Positions 45,630 through 64,000 of a stretch of 64,000 bases of DNA are shown here, one piece after another. Numbering within the stretch: the stretch's first letter is position 1; each line of letters opens with the position of its first letter. Source of the stretch: Trichoplax adhaerens. Taxonomy: Eukaryota > Placozoa > Uniplacotomia > Trichoplacea > Trichoplacidae. Below the pieces are notes generated by a model. The model was not told the DNA's origin, did no database searches, and was given only the letters and a program-made list of their open reading frames with translations. A program made the translations under genes and the position numbers. The stretch lies in contig NW_002060943.1 of the NCBI RefSeq assembly GCF_000150275.1, positions 372,545 to 436,544 on the forward strand, in the 5' to 3' direction.

Positions 45630-48480
45630 TTAGACTACAGTTGACTTTAACCGTGAAGCGATTTTTGGCTTTGCATATTCAACAAATTCGTCAATAACCA
45701 CCGGCCAGGCACCTACAGTAGAGTGAAATTGGTATTGATAACAAATTTAAATACGGCACCATAAGGAGCTAGAGAAAATTTTTACATTACCGTCTTCATC
45801 ATAATTTGATAAGTCTTCTTTAATTGTTAGAACAAAATCAAGTAATAAATTCCACGTATCCTTCGGTATTGAGCGCTTATAATGTTCCTGTCAATAGCAA
45901 ATATACAGTAATTTTACACACATAATGGAGGTAATGCTGCATTTTACCTACATGCTTTAACTATATCCTAAAATTGCATTAAACAAACTTTGTTACAATA
46001 ACGTAAATGAAATATAAATGTAATATTTTGGATATAGCTTTCCTAGACATACCGGTCAATCATTAGTATTAAGAAATTTTTGATGTCATACAATACCTTT
46101 AAAAAGTCACACCATAGGTCAAGAGCTTTAAATCTCTCCTTTAAAATTAAATTCCAATACGCAATTGCTGTATTTAATTCTAAGAAACAAGATTAGGAAA
46201 GTATTGATTTATTGCAGTTTGAATTTGCTATTTGTATTAATATGGTATGAAAAACTTGGGATGAAAATCTCGCTGTAGTAGCAGCGAAATAACTTAATAA
46301 ATGTGTATTTAAGATTTTTTCAGTCTTACTATACGGTCGTATGGTAATCAAAGATCCAATGGATGTGTAAAATTTAACCTCAATACTGTTGTATTACCAC
46401 TTGTAGCTGATATAAAATATACTTTTACAGACTAGTAGGTTTACTCGTATATAGGCAAAACACGGTAAGAGTTGTCTAGATGGTCAATCAGCAGTTTCCC
46501 ATCGGCAAAGGTTTGTGAAAAAAGAAAGAGTAACGTGTAATAGCATGGTACAAATTACTATAATGTACACTGTACCATACAGGCATAGACTACTAGACGA
46601 TTATCTAGGTTTTCTTTTAGTAGGCTGTGACCTTACAGTGTACATTGTACAGCTTAGGGAATACGCACACTATTGCCCTATATATATAATCTATTGCTAC
46701 TTTAGGCAAACCAAGAACCTACTTTCTAACGACAATAACCACTTCATATGGCTACCTACATTCACTATTTTTACCACGACACTATCCTAAATTATAGCAA
46801 AACAAATAAAAATAATGGACGTAATACTCAACTTGACGTAGTCTATCATGCACAACTCATATCTGTATACGCTTGGTAAGTATGATGTTGATTTTAATCA
46901 TCGGGATTCTATGCGTATAAAATGTCTTAGTAAATGCTTATTAATTGTGAGCATACCCATTCCTCGCTGTTGCGGATTCTTACCAAAACCAAATGTAAAT
47001 TGATAAAATTCCTTAAATTTTACTGAATCTTGTATTTCAGCTTCTAAATTATTAATTTGATTTTTCAATTTTTCAATAGAATCACATCTATGAGTAGATA
47101 GAAAAGAGATGTTAGGAAATATAAATTGAATGAACCAAGTTTAAATCAGATTCAACAATATGTAGTACAGACAGTATCTATTATGTATAAGGTATAAAAA
47201 CTTCTTTAGTTCAGTTGCATATTACAATTTAGTTGCCTTTGCATTATTGGACTTTTGGCTTGATAAATTGTATTTATTGATGAGTCTTGGAAAAGTTAAA
47301 GTAGCGCTTACAATAATGTACCAGAAGTATCTGGTTCATGGCTTGGTATGTGTAAAAACTCTCAATTTGTTACAGATATAACTAACTATAGCATAATCTG
47401 CAGTAGATTTAGGTACTTACTATAATATATTTATAAGTGGATAGTAGGTACAGATTAATTGCTAAACGATCGAATCCCAGGCTGTATATAATATAATTTT
47501 AAGGTAGCTCGATGACTTACGTACTATAAGTGTATTATCATAAGTACCGTTTTTAGTTCAATAATTCTACTACTTGTTCATTCGGATGAATTATCATCAT
47601 GTTTTTTGTCACTACGTTAATTTTAGCTTTTACTCGATATGTTCAAGAAGGGATATTCTACACCATGTAGGTGATGGTTATTTACGTACACCATAGCTAA
47701 TACTGAATGCATGGATAAATTGTCCATTGACACGATAGCAACAACATGGCAAAGAGTAGTTTATGATTTGTTACAATACGGCAATCCGTATACGTTATCA
47801 TGATATGCTATTGAATTCGTTTCATTCATTCGTTGATTGGAATCAATATACTACGTACTGTAGACTAATCGGGCAAGCACTGAAAAGGTAGTGGTAAGTA
47901 TGAGTAAAACTATCACAATCGATATTCATTTTTATTTTATGCGATCTAAGGATAGTTAAGTAATGACTGTATTGAGTAAAGAGATTGTAGAATATTGTTT
48001 AAGATTGTTGTAATTTATCGTAATCGATGAGAGGATAAGAGGAAGAATCCAAGCTAATGTAGGCATTTTGTTAGAATAACAGATATGTACAGACCCTAAT
48101 TCAGTCATTCCAGTCATAAATTCCCTCTTGGTAAAGATACATTGAGTTTGAGCTTTAAATTTCCATGCAATAAGTAAGACAGGCTGACCAACAGGATCGA
48201 GTTGTAAGTCCTCACAAAATCGAAAGATACCATCTTCTAAAATTTTATCTTCTTCATTAGGATCTTTATAACGATCAAAAATGGTACCTAGGCGTTTTTG
48301 ATCGATTGCTGCTGATCTTCTGGTTGAGGAATATTTGTCAGGATATTGATAATAATCATCGATGGCAGCTTCTAATTTCCAATCATGTGCTGATAGGCAA
48401 TGAATTGCAGCTTTTTCAGTAGTTTGCGTCAATGAGATAAATTGACGTATTTTCTCGCGTTGAGATGACTTTAATCGATA
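45630..48480 (-). CDS. DCN1-like protein (DCUN1D1/2-like), NEDD8 E3 co-ligase; first exon not found
   Basis: Exons in transcript order: 48480-48095, 47087-46957, 46179-46097, 45887-45791, 45712-45630. They encode 259 residues and close in phase; human DCUN1D1 is 259 residues in total. The first of these begins inside the N-terminus ([13 protein letters not shown]), so a very short start exon is missing, probably upstream of 48480 (human begins MNKLKSSQ). A UBA-like domain (about residues 10-45) is followed by the cullin-binding PONY domain ([85 protein letters not shown]). These proteins bind cullin and acetylated UBE2M/UBE2F and speed NEDD8 transfer. An acceptor after TTAAAG would be equally good for the first listed exon. 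Confidence 0.93.
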
Positions 48481-48859
48481 CTAATGGTGTTAGAAAAATG
48501 CATGATGACAAGTAGACTCTACATCAATTTATTTTATCTATTCAATTTCATTATGACGACAACTGATAAGCAATGTTTTAATCTATCTAATCTAATTTAT
48601 AGATTCTTCCTTGGCACTCTACCATTTGTATTTTGATTTCTCCTTTGCGATCTGTAATTTTCGTCGGCTCATTCGTACTGCAAGGGAAAGTAGCAGCTCC
48701 AACTGCATCCACCGGTGCACCTAATGGCGTAACTAAGCTAACTGGCTGCGGTCAAGAAGATTAGTCAGCTTGCTAGCCTGAGAGTAGTGGACATGACGGT
48801 CTTTTCGATCTATAGTAAATTATAGTTTATTCTGACTGAATTGCGTAGGCAACTGTTGC

Positions 48860-49610
48860 CTTTCTACAGTGCACTCCCTACAGTACAGTATTGTCGTTTT
48901 ACAGTACAATGGTGGTATGCACTGTAAGGGTCTGTCGCTGCAAGCGGCTAACCCAATGGGCACTTTGAGCTTATGGTCGCACTTTTACTGTCGATACAGC
49001 TATGGACGATCAAGAAAGCGAGGCTGATAATGATGAATAAAACATGATTGATAAGTGTACATGTTCTGTAAGAGAGACAACTCTTTTCTGAGTGCCTGAA
49101 AGCAGCATGAAGATCTAGGAAAAGTATGGATTTTCTGCTACGTTTTTGGACCAAGTTCTCGACGTTTGTGAACCCCATGACGGAGTCGATCTTGACTACA
49201 GCTGTATCGCCTAATCTAGTAGTCTATGCAGTCATGACTAAACCACAGACTTTGACAAGAAATTAGTCGCTTATTGAGTGCTTAACAGAACCCATACTGT
49301 GTAGTATGGACTATTCACTTGAAAAAAAGATCATTTTTAATTGGTAGTTCATGGCTGTAGCAATGATGGAGATAGAAGGATTTTTCCTTCTATCTCCATG
49401 GTAGCTGGGTCTCACTTGAGGCGAGTCGGTACAGTACACTGTACTGTAATCCAGTGCTGGGACTGTAAAACCGATGGATCGTACTGTAGCCTACAGTGTA
49501 CAGTCCATACACTAGAAACGCAGTCCTGTACTGTACGGTACTGACACTGGTACTGTACCAGTAACCACCCATACATGTCTGAACTACTATAGGTACAGTA
49601 TGCGTGTCGC
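48860..49610. repeat. GTAC palindrome cluster 4
   Basis: Copies at about 48880-48925 and densely at 49428-49565 (GTACAGTACACTGTACTGTA, CTGTACTGTACGGTACTG, GTACTGTACCAGTAA). The 3' edge lies about 160 bp before the U2SURP start. Confidence 0.85.
49366..49399. repeat. Perfect 15-bp hairpin
   Basis: Arms 49366-49380 (ATGGAGATAGAAGGA) and 49385-49399 are exact reverse complements around a TTTT loop. No GTAC is present in the arms. It could be a cruciform or RNA hairpin, or the relic of a small inverted-repeat element. Confidence 0.9.
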
Positions 49611-49766
49611 GGTTGTGGATGGTGAAGCGACTGACATTTTCTCCTTCTGTACCGTATGACGCGCGTACTGTCGCTGATCCCATATTGAGTCTGCGTTGAA
49701 GTTGGATGTCAGACTCAGAGCGGAACCTTGCACTAGTGAAATCGTTCTGGATGTCGGCCTTTCAAA

Positions 49767-55993
<6,227 letters not shown>

Positions 55994-56207
55994 TACAATT
56001 CCCCATAACTGTATTGTATATAAGGAATGATGTAATTGTACTATTCACCGTGGATGTGCTGTTAAAGAACTGTTCATAAACTGGTTAAAACTGATGATCG
56101 TTTTAGATATATCAATGTTTTCATTCTGTATTAAAATTAATAAAATTTTATTATCTTCATTCGATTCAATTTATGAAAACTGTTGAATGATATCAATAGA
56201 AGATAAT
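55994..56207. terminator. Shared 3' gap with palindromic bidirectional poly(A) signal
   Basis: The 214-bp gap between the convergent U2SURP and EIF2A stop codons contains AATAAAATTTTATT at 56139-56152, a perfect 14-bp palindrome. It gives AATAAA on the plus strand 146 bases after the U2SURP stop, and AATAAA on the minus strand 56 bases after the EIF2A stop. That the site ends both transcripts is inferred from position; AATAAA is the standard animal poly(A) hexamer. Confidence 0.7.
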
Positions 56208-59200
56208 TTACGATAGTTTCAGCATCTCGATCTCACGCCTGATTTCAGTTTCTAGTTGCAATTTTTCTACCTGGAATAAAAAATTTCAAGGGATTTTTAT
56301 ATCAGTAGCAACGAAAATTATAATAGCTAGCAACAATGCATTTTTGTAGTCTGAGTACAAATAAGCATGATCATTCGAAATTCAATCAGATTTATAAGTT
56401 ACAGTAGCTGAAAAATGTAGACGGCGCTAAAAAATAGTAAGTCGATCATGAGATCCTTTACTATCTTCAAGTAAGCGTATATAAAAATTAATTATTGCTC
56501 AGAAGATTAAGTTAAGTATAAGAACTGGTAGTTATATTATCAGTGTATTCGGAATTTTACCTGATTTGCTTCAAGCTTTTTTCCTTCACTCTGTTGCTCC
56601 TTAAGGTTTTCTATCTGGCGTAGTTTCTATAATACCGTACAAAGCTTACAGTTACAGTTCAGTAATTCCATTTCTATCCAACAATAGCTTATTAAGTTCA
56701 GCGTCTAACCCTTTGCAGATTTTTAAGCTTTTTCTGGTTCTCTTGCTGACGCAGGGAGGATGAATTTTTTAATGCTGGTGCTTGACCACTAACATTTTGA
56801 TTACCTGCAGCTTCACTATTACTAGTACTCTAGAAATTGTTATCAATATTAATTTATCTAAACTAATAATATAAAACATGTAAGCTTTTCAATACGACTT
56901 TTAAACACTGTTTGAGTAGATAAATTTAAATCAACCTCCTTAGATTTAGCTTTAGCATCTCTCTTTTTCTTGTTTTTTAACGCGGATTTAGATACTGGCT
57001 TGTCTATAATTTTTGAAAAATAAAATAGTGTATGATATTTTAACAGCAAATGGATCGAAATATATCGATATAACACACCTATGGTTAAAGTAGACGAGTA
57101 AAACATTTTATTATCTGGCAGTTATCGTAATAATCACTTACCATCTTTTGCATTTGATGAAAGAGTGAATTCTTGATCGTCGTGCTATAAAATAAAATAA
57201 ATTCGTCTTAGTAACTGATAGTATTCTCTTATTAAACAATGTTATTACCAACCAATTTAATTCTAGATTTAGCCCCCCTAGCTCCAGGAGGTCGATAGAC
57301 AGCTGGTTTAGCTACATGCAAGTAAAGTATAAAAATTAATAAAGAATATGTCCTTCGAAGGTAGAAGGCTTGCAGTACCTTGATGCTTGGGTGCAAGCGT
57401 GGCACCTTCAATAGGTTTGCTGCTAATTTGAAATGGCGGAAATAGATCACTTGGAACGGGCCTCCAGCGAACCTTTCGTAAAATATAAAGGCATATAATT
57501 CATTTTAACTTCATACATATTAGTGACAATGATGCATCTTAACAAGAGGGAAATGCCTTTAAACTTATAGCCATAGAGTTTAAACTCTATCTAATTTAGC
57601 ATTGTAACACAATGTAACTATTCAACTTTGAAACAGCATAATTCATGACAAAATTACAGTAGTTACCTCCCATAATTCTTCTTTTGGTTTTATCACCTGC
57701 ACTTCGTGCAGAAGAGAGCCAGAATAATGCCAAATTTTATATCTTACATATAGAATACCATCAATTACAAACATAGGGCAGTGGAATAATGCGAAATACA
57801 AAACTTGCACATGATCAGCTATATACTACATCTAACGCATGAGTACAATATGTTAGACTACGCTAGCTGGCACGTAGGTTACCCATTTCCTTGTCGCAAT
57901 CGCGGAGCAGTCGTTGCTGTCGCAAAATACTGTCCGTCGGGACTCCATTCGAATTGTGTTGAATCGCTAGCCTATAGGAAGCGTGTTTGATAAATAAACG
58001 TAATCATTAACCTAAGTAAGCTATTTTAACATTGTAGTCGTTTCTGCGATATATAACCGAAGCAAAGGTATTACAGATCACTGCATACTTATACATCTAT
58101 GAGTTTTAGATGCCTGGAGTAGCTGAAATTAATCGTAAGTAATAATAAAAGTGAAAATGGCGATCTTACTTGAAATTTAGAGATGAGTTTCAAGTCTTGC
58201 CTATTCCAAAATTCCTAGAATTATATTTACATTTACATAGTATTTAGAATCCTAGGGCAAATACTGTAAAAGTAATCGATAATTTGTTTACCATTTCTCC
58301 TTTCAGGTTGCCAAATCCAGCGAGACAAATTACTATCAGACTTAAAGAGTGATACTCTGCTATTTGAAGTTGAAATTATTACGTAATCACTAGTTACAGT
58401 TGAAAAATTGCAATATTTTTCTTGCACTAACGCATTTAGCATAGGTCAATTTAAAAAAGATACTAGTTCCTTGAGGATTAAAATATATCAAATTTCGATA
58501 AGAAGAACCAAATTCATGGATAGGATCGCATTTTAAATTATATAATGTTGCTTTTGCCGGCATAGCTTTAAATGAAAGTCTTAAGTCAAGGAATTTTTGG
58601 TCACAGTTTAAAGACTTGAAACATGCAGTCAATACTTTTAATTTGTTATTTTACAAAAAGATAGCACTTGAAATTTATCTAGTTGATACATCCGTAAACA
58701 ACACAAAATTCTCTTCCATTTGGGCTCCATTCGACAGAGTAGATTGGTCCTGTTTTCGCTAAATATATATTTACATGTAAATCATTCTATAAGAGACTAG
58801 CTGAATGAGTTTAAAAACTGTTATGGTTCGTATGTATTATTGAGATATACAACGTATAATTAAAGTTTGATAAAGCGAGCACTACTAACCTAATGAAACG
58901 TGAATACTATTTCCTTCGTCATCAAGAAAATATAAGCTTTGTTCCCCATAATAGGAAGACCCAGTTTTATCAGATTCCGTTGATGCATGCAATAACAATG
59001 ACTTACCTAATATTGAGAAATATCTACATTTAATGCTATGGGAGTGCACACTGTTATTTATTATGAAGGATAAAAAAAATACAAAATGTATACATTTATC
59101 TGATCATACCAGTCTTATTCCATGACATAGAAACATTATCTGCTTTATAAAAGCTTTTTTGGCAAACTGGACGATCAAAGTTGGGGAAATTATACATCTT

Positions 59201-62200
59201 TACATAGGCAGGTGCACCCTAAAATGAAAAAATTTGTAGTAGCACGTTAAACAAACATGTATTTTCTTCTATAGGGTCTATAGCGATGATTACGATAAGA
59301 CGCGTATCTAGGTACCTTTTTTGTAGGGTTAAAAGTTGCAAATCTAATAGGGTTAGTTGATGGTGATAAAGAAAATTCTTGAATACCATCTTGGCTAAGC
59401 TTTGCTATAGAAGTTCCTCCTATAGTTATATAATCATTACATGACTTGTTGCTTTGACTACAGTCATAAGAATATGGCACAGGTAAAACAAGTAATTTAA
59501 GAAGTTTACGTTTTAAGTTAATATTTTCATGTTATTAAAAAATGATTATACTGTCTATTATAGAGTATGCTAACAATACAATGCTTGCAAAGCATCATTT
59601 GATACCTATATCTGATCCTTTAAGCACTAAGACACCATCGACAACCACTCTCGTACAGATTTCTTCGTCTGTAGACCATAGAGGCTTCCTATTAAATTAT
59701 AGAATAGCATTATATGCCTAAATTATAATGTTTCTTTTAGCCTTAGCCTTACGTTCAGAACAAAGTATCTTTGTAATAAAGATATTTTATTAATCATGTT
59801 TTAAATTTAACCGATCTACGTTATGTAAGCTAGCATAGGTAAAAAAATCTATACCAATCGGTGTGTCGCTTATGAATAAATCCTGCAGACTTTTCACCAC
59901 TAGCCAAGTTCCAAATAACTAGGTTATGCGTTCCTTGAGGCGCTTTGTCTGATACTATATTACGATAAGACAACTTACTGTTAGGATTATTTGCGACAGT
60001 CACTAGAATTGCATAAACTGTTTTCATAAATTTTAATCCCTACTGCGATAAGGTCCCCATGTTGCAAGAAAGGAATGCTTTGGAGAGAACGCTAAAGAGT
60101 TGCTGTATCCAGCTGGAAACTGATGAACTATTTCGCCTTCGGGAAGTTTTATCACTTTAATACTATAAACAGTAACGATGGAAGAAAATTAATGATTTCA
60201 GTTGATTATATAAAAATTTTTCGACATCTCTAACTTTTTACTTCCTTCATTGTGATGTAAATGTTAGCAATTTAGTTCATAATTGAAATTTTGAACTACC
60301 TGTAGTAACTATACGCATATTTAAATTTTAGTTAGATATCATCGTCAAACTCTTATACCATTTGCTATTTATACCATAGAAGTCATTCATTTTTAGCAGC
60401 TAAATGATGTAATGATGTCAATGTCATTTATGTTGTGGTAATAGCTAATGAAATCAATTACAATTTTGATTTCCTCTGGGTTGGACCGGGATACTAAAAT
60501 ACAGAATTGAAAATATGCACTAATATGTGCAACTATTTTAATTACTAAATAATTGACAGGTTATAAATTTTATTTATTTGTTTAATATAACGTGAAATAA
60601 CTTCAATTACTTGTAACTTAAAATAAATTTATGACCAGTATTATTTCATATCATCAATTGATATCCTAATTGCATACAATCCTATCTTGACTTGATCGCT
60701 AATCTCACTGGCGTCTAATTTATGGATCGGTATATTAATTCCACGTACACTATGTCCTTAATAACATTGCAATAATATACCGATACACTACTACAGCGTT
60801 GTCCGCATTATGGTACTTGCGAGTTTACAATTACAATTAAAGTAAGATACCAATTAGTGCTATAACTCATAAGGGTATCAATTCAGTATTTGGAAACTAC
60901 AGTAAAGACCGGCTTTATCTTATTGAAAAACTACCATAGATACTGCCTGATTTGATAAAAGATTGAATTTATAATTTTAGTATTTAACGAAATTGACAGG
61001 GCTAAAATATTCGTCTGGATTAGTAATACAGCTAAGTCGGCATGAGCTGGAAAGTAGACAATATGCGACTATAATTAATTTATAATGACAACTTTAGATC
61101 AATATGAGAAATTTACTGCCGCTATCAAAGGTTTACATGCACAATTAGACTTTACAGAAGATGTTCATCGTATTTAATGATTCCTATAGGATTCACTCAT
61201 TGCATGGTACTTTAATTGGAAATGCATGCATGAGTTATTGTATTGGCAGTTAACCATAGATTGATTCAATTTTTCCATTATCAAAAATATTTTACGCATG
61301 TATATGTACAATGCTATACTCACTCGCTATCACTGATCCATGCAAGAAGGTTGCCATCATGAGAGAATGTTAAGCACTTACACTTTGGAGATTCATCCCT
61401 TTATAATAGTAAAAGTAGGTAAGAACGAGTCACTTTGAAGAAAGGGCAAACTTTAGCTAATATCGCACTGTAGCGATAGTGTATTTGTCATCATCCTTGA
61501 CATGATGACTTTGAATATCAAACAATTCAATACCTTACACAGTAGGAAAGGAAAATATTAAGCATTCAATAAGCATGACAAGGTAATAAGATATTACTAG
61601 AGTGGATTATACAGCATATTAACAAACCGTTGAAAGTGTTGGTAATCGTCACATTTATATCCAGTTTGCAAAGTTAGACCAGAAGATCCACGAACTATAC
61701 AACAGATGAAAGATCCAAGAATGAGCAAAGGTGATATTCATTACTGACAACCACTGATGCATGATTGATTAAGCTTAAAATACTTGTAGAAATATTACTC
61801 TATTTTAATTTATGCGATGATGTAGTTCTCCCCTATCATACTAATCATTCAATGATAACGTGATGAAATTGATAATGGACTAAAGCCATTTGTAGACGTT
61901 TCTATACGATTACTGCAATAGGGTACGAATCAATTTCTGTCTTTGCTATGCATAAGGTCAATGACAACGTATTAAGTGAATTGATAGTATTACTATAGTA
62001 CAATGGTGGATAAAAATCATCACCATGCTTCTTTTTAATCTGATTTAAGACATTGCTAACATGATTTGGATTCATTTGTGTGGGAGCATTAAGCTGAGAT
62101 GGCCTAGACAAATATTACCCTACGCCATGGCTGCAATTTTTTCATGACTGTTCATATCGATCATGAACCAGTATTAAACTACGCATATTTACCAGCAAGA

Positions 62201-62232
62201 AGTGGAGAAAATTGTTGTTGTTGAGTAGCCAT
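56208..62232 (-). CDS. EIF2A: Eukaryotic translation initiation factor 2A, 22 exons
   Basis: Exons in transcript order: 62232-62193, 61694-61628, 61398-61324, 60162-60044, 59954-59855, 59688-59606, 59419-59316, 59218-59110, 59006-58890, 58758-58690, 58565-58464, 58332-58292, 58214-58170, 57971-57883, 57742-57667, 57472-57379, 57311-57253, 57184-57142, 57003-56936, 56829-56710, 56626-56561, 56270-56208. This gives 582 residues, all phases closed; human is 585. The N-terminal two-thirds form the EIF2A beta-propeller (GSSYYGEQSLYFLDDEG, PAKATLYNLKCDP, LAGFGNLKGEM, FEWSPDGQYFATATTAPRL, YKIWHYSGSLLHE). The linker AVYRPPGARG and the basic SKSALKNKKKRDAK stretch follow, then a C-terminal coiled coil (LRQIENLKEQQSEGKKLEAN). 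EIF2A is a monomeric Met-tRNAi-binding factor used for non-canonical initiation, distinct from the eIF2 alpha subunit. The N-terminal MATQQQQFSPLLAVRG aligns with human MAPSTPLLTVRG. Confidence 0.95.
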
Positions 62233-62392
62233 AATAACTGAAGACAGTGGCAGTAATTAGGTTGGATATGCAAGCAATCTTTAAAGCATCGAATCGATGC
62301 AAGCCCTTGAAAGAGTGATCGAGGAAGTTAGAGAGCTTGCGATGTAGCCAACTGGTGTTGAACTTGTCGCTTTTCCAGGAGTTCCAGGAGAA

Positions 62393-62690
62393 GTCTGACG
62401 TACTCTACAGTGTACAGTACGTCAGACCAGTTCCACCAAGCCAGAGACTGGGTAATTGCAGTACACTGTATGTGACATTCATGTCCAGTATAGGGTACAG
62501 TAGCGAGTCAACGGGAAAGTATTTAAAAAGACTTGGCTTTTATTACAGTACCCTCGACGATAGATCGGCAGCAAAATCGACATTGTACTGTACGCAATGT
62601 ACTGTACGGTACAGTACGGTACAGTGTACAGTAAGGATGTTACCGTACTGTATACCCTGAACGACAGTACTTAGTACAGTAGTCCCTAGC
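62393..62690. repeat. GTAC palindrome cluster 5 with 12-bp inverted repeat
   Basis: Begins with exact 12-bp arms 62393-62404 (GTCTGACGTACT) and 62416-62427 around an 11-base loop that itself contains TACAGTGTAC. Dense GTACTGTAC/GTACGGTAC elements follow at 62583-62650. It starts about 160 bp upstream of the EIF2A start codon. Confidence 0.85.
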
Positions 62691-63769
62691 TGTATTGTTT
62701 TCTTCTTGCTCGAGGACTCCTCCTTCCTCTTGCTATAAGTCCTACGAGAAGTGCTCAGACTGCTAAGCAAGTTCTGTAGTTGGCCGTGACAATTGGTTGA
62801 GTAAAATAGATTCCATTGGGGCTTCGTTAGCTTGCTGAATTACGCTGTAGAGTAGTACTCGTACTTTTGCTGTCTCAGCACTTTCGACAAAGTCTCTCCC
62901 ATGATAGTGCAGCATAGCAGGGATTACATAGAGACCCTTCTGCACTGTACTACCCCCAAGACTCAAAGTCTGGTGTGTGGCAGTGCAAGACAGGATTGTG
63001 CTGGGAAGCGCCGACTTCCATTCTCATCGGCCTCTTTGTAAAGCACTGAGCATGAAGTGAGTTGCGACTCGTATATCAGCATAATGAAACATCAGGACGA
63101 GTTGGCAGTGCCATGGGACTAGCAACTAGCCGTTATTTGTTACAGTAGGACGCTAGCAGTAGCATAGCTCATGAGCACAGGGGAACGTAGGGAATAGAGA
63201 TAGAAGAATCGTTAATCTTTCTTCCTCTCTATGGTTCAGAATGTGTCATGCCGTCACCGATTGAGAGTATTGAGCATGACTAAGTTAGCAGCGATGCAGC
63301 GTATAGTCATAAAGTAGAGTGCCCGTGATATACAGTAGAACAGGTTTTCTTACTACATGTGTCTACCAAACTACGCTTATTCAATGCCCTTCCATCATAA
63401 CGCAATAACGAAATAAATGCCATTCAATCAAGACAAATTGACTACCATTTCAGACGTTAGTAGTATTATATTAGGTAGGATATACGTGTACTTTTCATGA
63501 CAACAGATCTATGGATGTCGAGGCCTTTTTAAAAGTTGAGGAGAGACATACAACGTGTTTATTTTCGTTTCCAACTTTTGCATGGCAAAGTACATAGTAA
63601 TTATGACTACGTGCTTCGACTGTTCTTACGAGTAGGGGAATTCTATCAACTTGTATATAAACTTCAGCTTTCTAGCTACTTGATAGTATAAACCATAGTC
63701 ATTTTAGCTTTGTTTCAGTCATATTTTTTCCCTTTTTTAGTGCGTTGTTAGGATTCAGTATGGCCAATC

Positions 63770-63835
63770 GACTACAATACTTTACTGTAACTGAGTACTG
63801 CTGGTGCAGTACATAGTACTGTAGACGAAGTACTG
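63770..63835. repeat. GTAC palindrome cluster 6 (partial view)
   Basis: ACTGAGTACTG, TGCAGTACATAGTACTGTAG and GAAGTACTGTA lie close together near the window's right edge. Confidence 0.7.
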
Positions 63836-64000
63836 TATCCCCGCCCAAATCCAAAGCAACAACTACCTGTTGATTGTAGAGATTCCAGAGTTCTTAAATC
63901 TCCAGCAAAAGGATCTGAGAAGCAGACCATTAGCCATGTTGCAGTTAGACATGGCTAGTTTCTCTCGCTGCCATTGAAGCTGACAGTGTAGAAGAAATTG

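Larger units (their letters stand above)
48481..49766. other. Divergent promoter region, DCUN1D to U2SURP
   Basis: Should contain the missing short DCUN1D first exon, which I could not identify. From about 48860 to 49610 it carries GTAC palindrome cluster 4, with a perfect hairpin at 49366-49399. Frames here are repeat-derived. Confidence 0.6.
62233..64000. other. EIF2A upstream flank with GTAC clusters
   Basis: No gene supported. GTAC palindromes lie at about 62400-62690 (cluster 5) and about 63770-63835 (cluster 6). The stretch between (62.7-63.7 kb) is mixed sequence with short open frames that match no family I know. Confidence 0.55.

Noticed and set aside
61902-62111. Minus-strand 69-codon frame beginning MSRPSQLNAPTQ, considered as EIF2A exon 2
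   Set aside because: Its frame cannot be joined in phase to the ATG exon at 62232-62193, whereas 61694-61628 joins in phase and gives the conserved VRGSSGL. It is intronic.

Overview
This window is eukaryotic nuclear DNA from an animal. It is AT-rich, every gene I could resolve is split by GT-AG introns (mostly 50-400 bp), and all eight genes have clear animal orthologs whose predicted proteins, except two, are close to the human length. Short introns, conserved animal gene content and few recognisable transposons fit an early-branching animal. A placozoan (Trichoplax/Hoilungia type) is my best guess, inferred from gene style and not proven by any marker.

Layout: (1) 936-3996, minus, ankyrin-repeat protein like ANKRD42. 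(2) 6175-11718, plus, calpain-5/TRA-3 type protease, divergent from gene 1. (3) 14891-20201, plus, ATP6AP2, the V-ATPase accessory protein/(pro)renin receptor. (4) 27131-38218, plus, a SH3-DH-PH Rho-family GEF of the ASEF/SPATA13/collybistin group with an 887-residue low-complexity N-terminal exon. (5) 41323-44737, plus, Rag GTPase A/B. (6) 45630-48480 and an unresolved first exon, minus, DCUN1D1/2-like NEDD8 E3. (7) 49767-55993, plus, U2SURP/SR140. (8) 56208-62232, minus, EIF2A. Genes 5/6 and 7/8 converge; 1/2 and 6/7 diverge. Exon coordinates were worked out by hand from reading frame, splice sites and recalled family conservation. Phases close throughout for seven genes; DCUN1D closes except for its first exon.

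The genes do not form one pathway. Two relate to lysosomal nutrient signalling (ATP6AP2 with the V-ATPase, and RagA/B with mTORC1). U2SURP and EIF2A act in splicing and translation initiation.

The most unusual non-coding signal is a family of dense, palindromic GTAC-cored short repeats (GTACAGTAC/GTACTGTAC and variants). They form clusters that are more GC-rich than their surroundings, at about 4.9-5.5, 12.7-14.8, 40.7-40.9, 48.86-49.6, 50.15-50.5, 62.4-62.7 and 63.8 kb. These lie in front of the 5' ends of seven of the eight genes and are absent from both convergent 3' gaps. A second notable site is a perfect 14-bp palindrome, usable as a poly(A) signal on both strands, in the 214-bp gap between U2SURP and EIF2A. 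The long intergenic stretch 20.2-27.1 kb and the 5.3-kb GEF intron contain several degenerate tandem duplications.
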